From: Semisulcospira habei
Taxonomy: Eukaryota > Mollusca > Gastropoda > Semisulcospiridae
Direction: 5' to 3'
Assembly (NCBI GenBank): GCA_036245525.1
Contig: BTPG01000005.1
Coordinates: forward strand, 121,232,417 to 121,296,416
Length of the DNA: 64,000 nt
Shown here: one piece after another, positions 61,603 through 64,000 of the stretch
Numbering within the stretch: position 1 is the stretch's first letter
Layout: the number at the start of each line of letters is the position of its first letter
The notes under the pieces: model-generated
What the model was told of the DNA's origin: nothing
Databases searched by the model: none
The model's input: the letters and a program-made list of their open reading frames with translations, nothing else
Program-made: the position numbers and the translations under genes

Positions 61603-61815
61603 TTAACCCATTTAGCCCTGAGTCCCTACAGCAGGAGATGGATTGACCATGATAATTCAAGGGTAGTGCCAGATTAGCTTGGCGCCTGAAGGTGCCAAGC
61701 TAATCTGGCACTACCCTTGAATTATCATGGTCAATCCATCTCCTGCAACTGGTACATAGTCGTTAGGCAACACCTCCAAAATTTGAGAAATGGGACCTTG
61801 GGGCTAAAAGGGTGA
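61603..61815. mobile_element. piggyBac-like palindromic MITE, near-perfect hairpin copy
   Basis: Starts TTAACCCATTTAGCCC and ends GGGGCTAAAAGGGTGAA, a slightly damaged GGGTTAA end. The core 61631-61746 is a 56-bp stem (arms 61631-61686 and 61691-61746) with one mismatch and loop TGAA. Confidence 0.82.
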
Positions 61816-61920
61816 AATGACAGGGAATATGTCATAGGGGTGGTTGCTGAAAACAGGTTCTGCTGTATACATAAGTTTTAGCTGTACAGGCCCACTGTCA
61901 TCGTTACTTCTTGCTTTCAG

Positions 61921-62016
61921 GCTTCTGTGCTCATGAGTTTATTATTGACTGCCGGCAGTTCAAGAAGTTGGCCAATGTTGATGCCACAGATATCGCCAAA
62001 CGTCTGCAGGACTATG
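61921..62016 (+). CDS. GLDC: GLDC exon i
   Basis: 96 bp, acceptor CTTTCAG, donor GTAACT. Completes Gly, then [20 protein letters not shown] and [12 protein letters not shown], matching the HEFI(L/I)D...[12 protein letters not shown] region of GLDC. Ends one base into the Gly codon of DYG; the remaining C-terminal exons lie beyond the window. Confidence 0.97.
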
Positions 62017-62147
62017 GTAACTGTCGCATTCATTTATCTCAGTGTTGTGATTTGGCATGTGGAAATTGCATTCTATACTGTTCTTTTGCATTTCAGATTC
62101 GTTCATGAAGTCCTATGTTGTAATAAAATGTACCGGTAATATGTGTG

Positions 62148-62919
62148 TCTACTACAAAGGCTTCTGGCTCTGGTCAGCCTTCTAAGGCCGCTAACTCTAG
62201 CGGCAGGAACGCTGCCCAGAACCAGAAGTCCAAGAAAGCTACAGGACCGCTGTGCGCACGGGCCCAGAAGGTGGACACCGATGTCCCCCTTCAAAATAAA
62301 TATGCTGCATTGGAGGAGCAGATGGAGGGAGTGGAAGTTGTCATAGCTGGTGCTGCGGCAGCCCCACTCCCCTCACCTCCGAAAAACCAGAGGGGGCGTG
62401 TGGGGGGGGGGGGGGGGGGGGGGGGGTAAAAAAACTCTTCTCCTTCACATAAGACCTAATCATGTACTCTCTGCTTCAGTGAAATTATCATGGTTTGCAC
62501 GCTAACTTTGGGAAATTACATCTATTAATCAAGTCCTATAACCCCTCAGTAATATCTCTTCAAGAGACTTGCCTGAAGACTTCTGACCCTGTGTCTTTTA
62601 ATGGTTTTAACACTATCAAAGGCTCTGATTCGGAGAGGCGCTCGGGTGGAGTGGCTGTTCTCATTAGTAGCCAAATTTTATGTTGCCCCGTTAGCATCAA
62701 CACCTGTCTTCAGGTTGTCGCAGCTCGGATTACCTTAGAGAAGACCATAACGATATGTCGTGTTTACCTGCCACCATCCCAGCGGGTCTGTAGTAATGAT
62801 ATTTTTAACTTAGTAGATCAGCTGCCCCCTCCCTTTATTCTCATGGGAGATTTTAATGGTCACGCTCACCTGTGGGGTAGTGACCACTATGATGGCAGAG
62901 GTCAGATGTTAGAAGATGT
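62148..62919 (+). mobile_element. Jockey-like LINE, copy 2 (5'-truncated, cut by J)
   Basis: Matches copy 1 from about 13586 (end of ORF1) through the endonuclease to about 14390. A poly-G run of 25 at 62402-62426 lies before the ORF2 start, as in copy 1. The 5' truncation begins at ACTACAAAGGC. Element J interrupts it at 62919; the rest lies outside the window. Confidence 0.88.
62462..62919 (+). pseudogene. endonuclease relic of Jockey-like LINE copy 2
   Basis: ATG 62462, but the codon for Trp in LLQWN is TGA (62480-62482). Further on: SVISLQETCLKTSDPVSFNG, RRSGGVAVLISSQIL, LMGDFNGHAHLWGSDHYDGR. About 88 percent similar by eye to copy 1. Inactive. Confidence 0.85.
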
Positions 62920-64000
62920 TTTGTTTCCTCAAAAACATTACCGATGCCATTACTACAAGGAACAACCTATAGCTAGCGTAATTTTAGCCCAAAAACTTAC
63001 GATGTGTACCTCTAGGGCCAGGGGAGGCCACCAGGGGTGCCGTGACCTGGTACCCGGATAGCCTCCCTTCCCACCCGTTACGGGTAACTTCCCAAGCAGC
63101 CAAGCCAAACAAGTTCTTTCCTTTAGCTTGCAGCGTATAGACGTGTTTACTTAGCCCTCTGCTGTGCCTCTACGGCTGTGTATGGTTCAAGCTGAACTTG
63201 TATCTTCGTCAGTGGAATTCGTTCCCGGCCTGTGCTTTCGCCTTGCCTTGGGACTTTTCTGGCCTTGTGTGTACCGACGGCTGTGTATGGTTCAAGCTGA
63301 ACTTGTTTCTTCGTCAGTGGAATTCGTTCCCGGCCTGTGCTTCGCCTTGCCTTGGAACTTTTCTGGCTTTGCGTGCACTGACAGTACTCAAACCAAGGGG
63401 AATCACAGCGCTGGACAGACAACAGTAAGATCCCCTGCCCCCGCCTATCAGGCACCTAATCGCCAGCCCACAGAGAAATACGCAGGTATAGAATAAGACA
63501 ATCATTTCCATCCATCCATCAACCGACAGCTGTGTATGGTTCAAGAGTACTTGGACTTTCGACAGTGGCTTCGTTCCCGGCCTGTTTGTCGCCTCGCCTT
63601 GGAACCATTCTGCCCGTGTTGTAGCGTAGGGTCGTGTTCGTAGACCTCTACTGTGCTGCCTACGGCTGTGTATGGTTCTTGGAGCCCTTCGACTTTTCGG
63701 GCCGTGGGGCCGGCCTTCGTCCCTCGTGGGAGCACGGTCCTGCTCTGGTTCCGGCGCTTAGAGACTTCGGCTTGTGCGGTGCCTCGCGGACCCTTCGACC
63801 TGGCGCCCGGTGTGCTCCTGCTTCAGTTTCGCCGGTCAAGTTCGCCGTTGCACGGATGGGACCTTCGTCGAGGACCCAGCATTCCTCTTCCTGGATGCTT
63901 CTGGGCCTCTACCGCATGGGCGCTTCTTCTTCTTCTTCGACTACAGGTGCTACCTTCCCCTGCCCCTTGTGAGATGTCTAGGTAAGGTCTCAATGTATGC
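62920..64000 (+). mobile_element. DIRS-like element J, 5' part, running off the window
   Basis: Tip TTTGTTTCCTC, ACCGATGCCATTACT, then a left repeat with AATTTTAGCCCAAAA and GGGGAGGCCACC, then a repeated leader. No gag start is visible before the end; the coding part should follow. Tag GATGCCATTAC, unique in this window. The sequence past about 63110 has no ORF with a recognised domain. Confidence 0.82.
63175..63690 (+). repeat. repeats of about 105 bp in the leader of J
   Basis: CTGTGTATGGTTCAAGCTGA and the following TTCGTCAGTGGAATTCGTTC occur at 63175 and 63281; a third, diverged copy starts near 63531 and a fragment near 63665. Confidence 0.82.

Noticed and set aside
1..64000. LTR retrotransposons or retroviral sequence
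   Set aside because: No long direct terminal repeats, protease or DDE integrase; the RT elements end in a tyrosine recombinase (DIRS) or are LINEs.
1..64000. tRNA or rRNA genes
   Set aside because: No cloverleaf with A/B boxes or rRNA-like stretch was noticed by eye; a covariance search was not possible.

Overview
This is a eukaryotic genomic window. It holds the central part of one host gene, a mitochondrial glycine dehydrogenase (decarboxylating; P-protein of the glycine cleavage system, GLDC), buried under retrotransposons. Nine plus-strand coding exons (1343-62016) join in a single open frame with GT-AG boundaries. Earlier and later exons lie outside the window. The host is probably a marine invertebrate, most likely a mollusc. 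This is inferred from the intron and exon style and from the mix of DIRS-like, Jockey-like and RTE elements with dispersed hairpin MITEs. The species cannot be fixed from sequence alone.

Most of the window is mobile DNA. I count nine DIRS-like tyrosine-recombinase retrotransposons, named here H (1-925), A (3421-9633, minus strand), D (11763-46624), B (14910-21364), C (23281-36041), E (29294-35747), G (47354-57366), F (51291-57057) and J (62920 to the window end). Each complete one has inverted terminal repeats of about 200 bp and an internal complementary region (ICR). It encodes a gag-like protein with a Cys/His N-terminal motif and an Arg/Ser-rich middle, a reverse transcriptase with RNase H, and a tyrosine recombinase. 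B is the best preserved; H, D, E, F and G are badly decayed. Two RTE-clade LINE fragments, two copies of one Jockey-like LINE, a 2.7-kb TIR element in D, a foldback element with a 9-bp duplication, and several families of short palindromic MITEs complete the picture.

Layout: introns 1-5 (1571-11664) hold MITEs and element A. Intron 6 (11735-46759) is a nest: D was hit by a Jockey-like LINE (11881-37006, 14-bp target duplication). That LINE was hit by B in the endonuclease/RT linker and by C in RNase H. C was hit by E exactly at the junction inside its ICR. D also took an RTE fragment, a MITE and a TIR element. Intron 7 (46873-57988) begins with a foldback element whose 9-bp duplication is the exon's own splice donor. 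It then holds G, hit by F at the same ICR junction. Intron 8 holds a 5'-truncated RTE with an open RT frame and palindromic MITEs. Intron 9 holds a second Jockey copy interrupted by J.

The most notable observations are: DIRS elements entering the ICR circle junction of other DIRS elements, twice and at the same position; terminal tags that match among the three repeat copies within each element; and the duplicated splice donor of the PLP-lysine exon.
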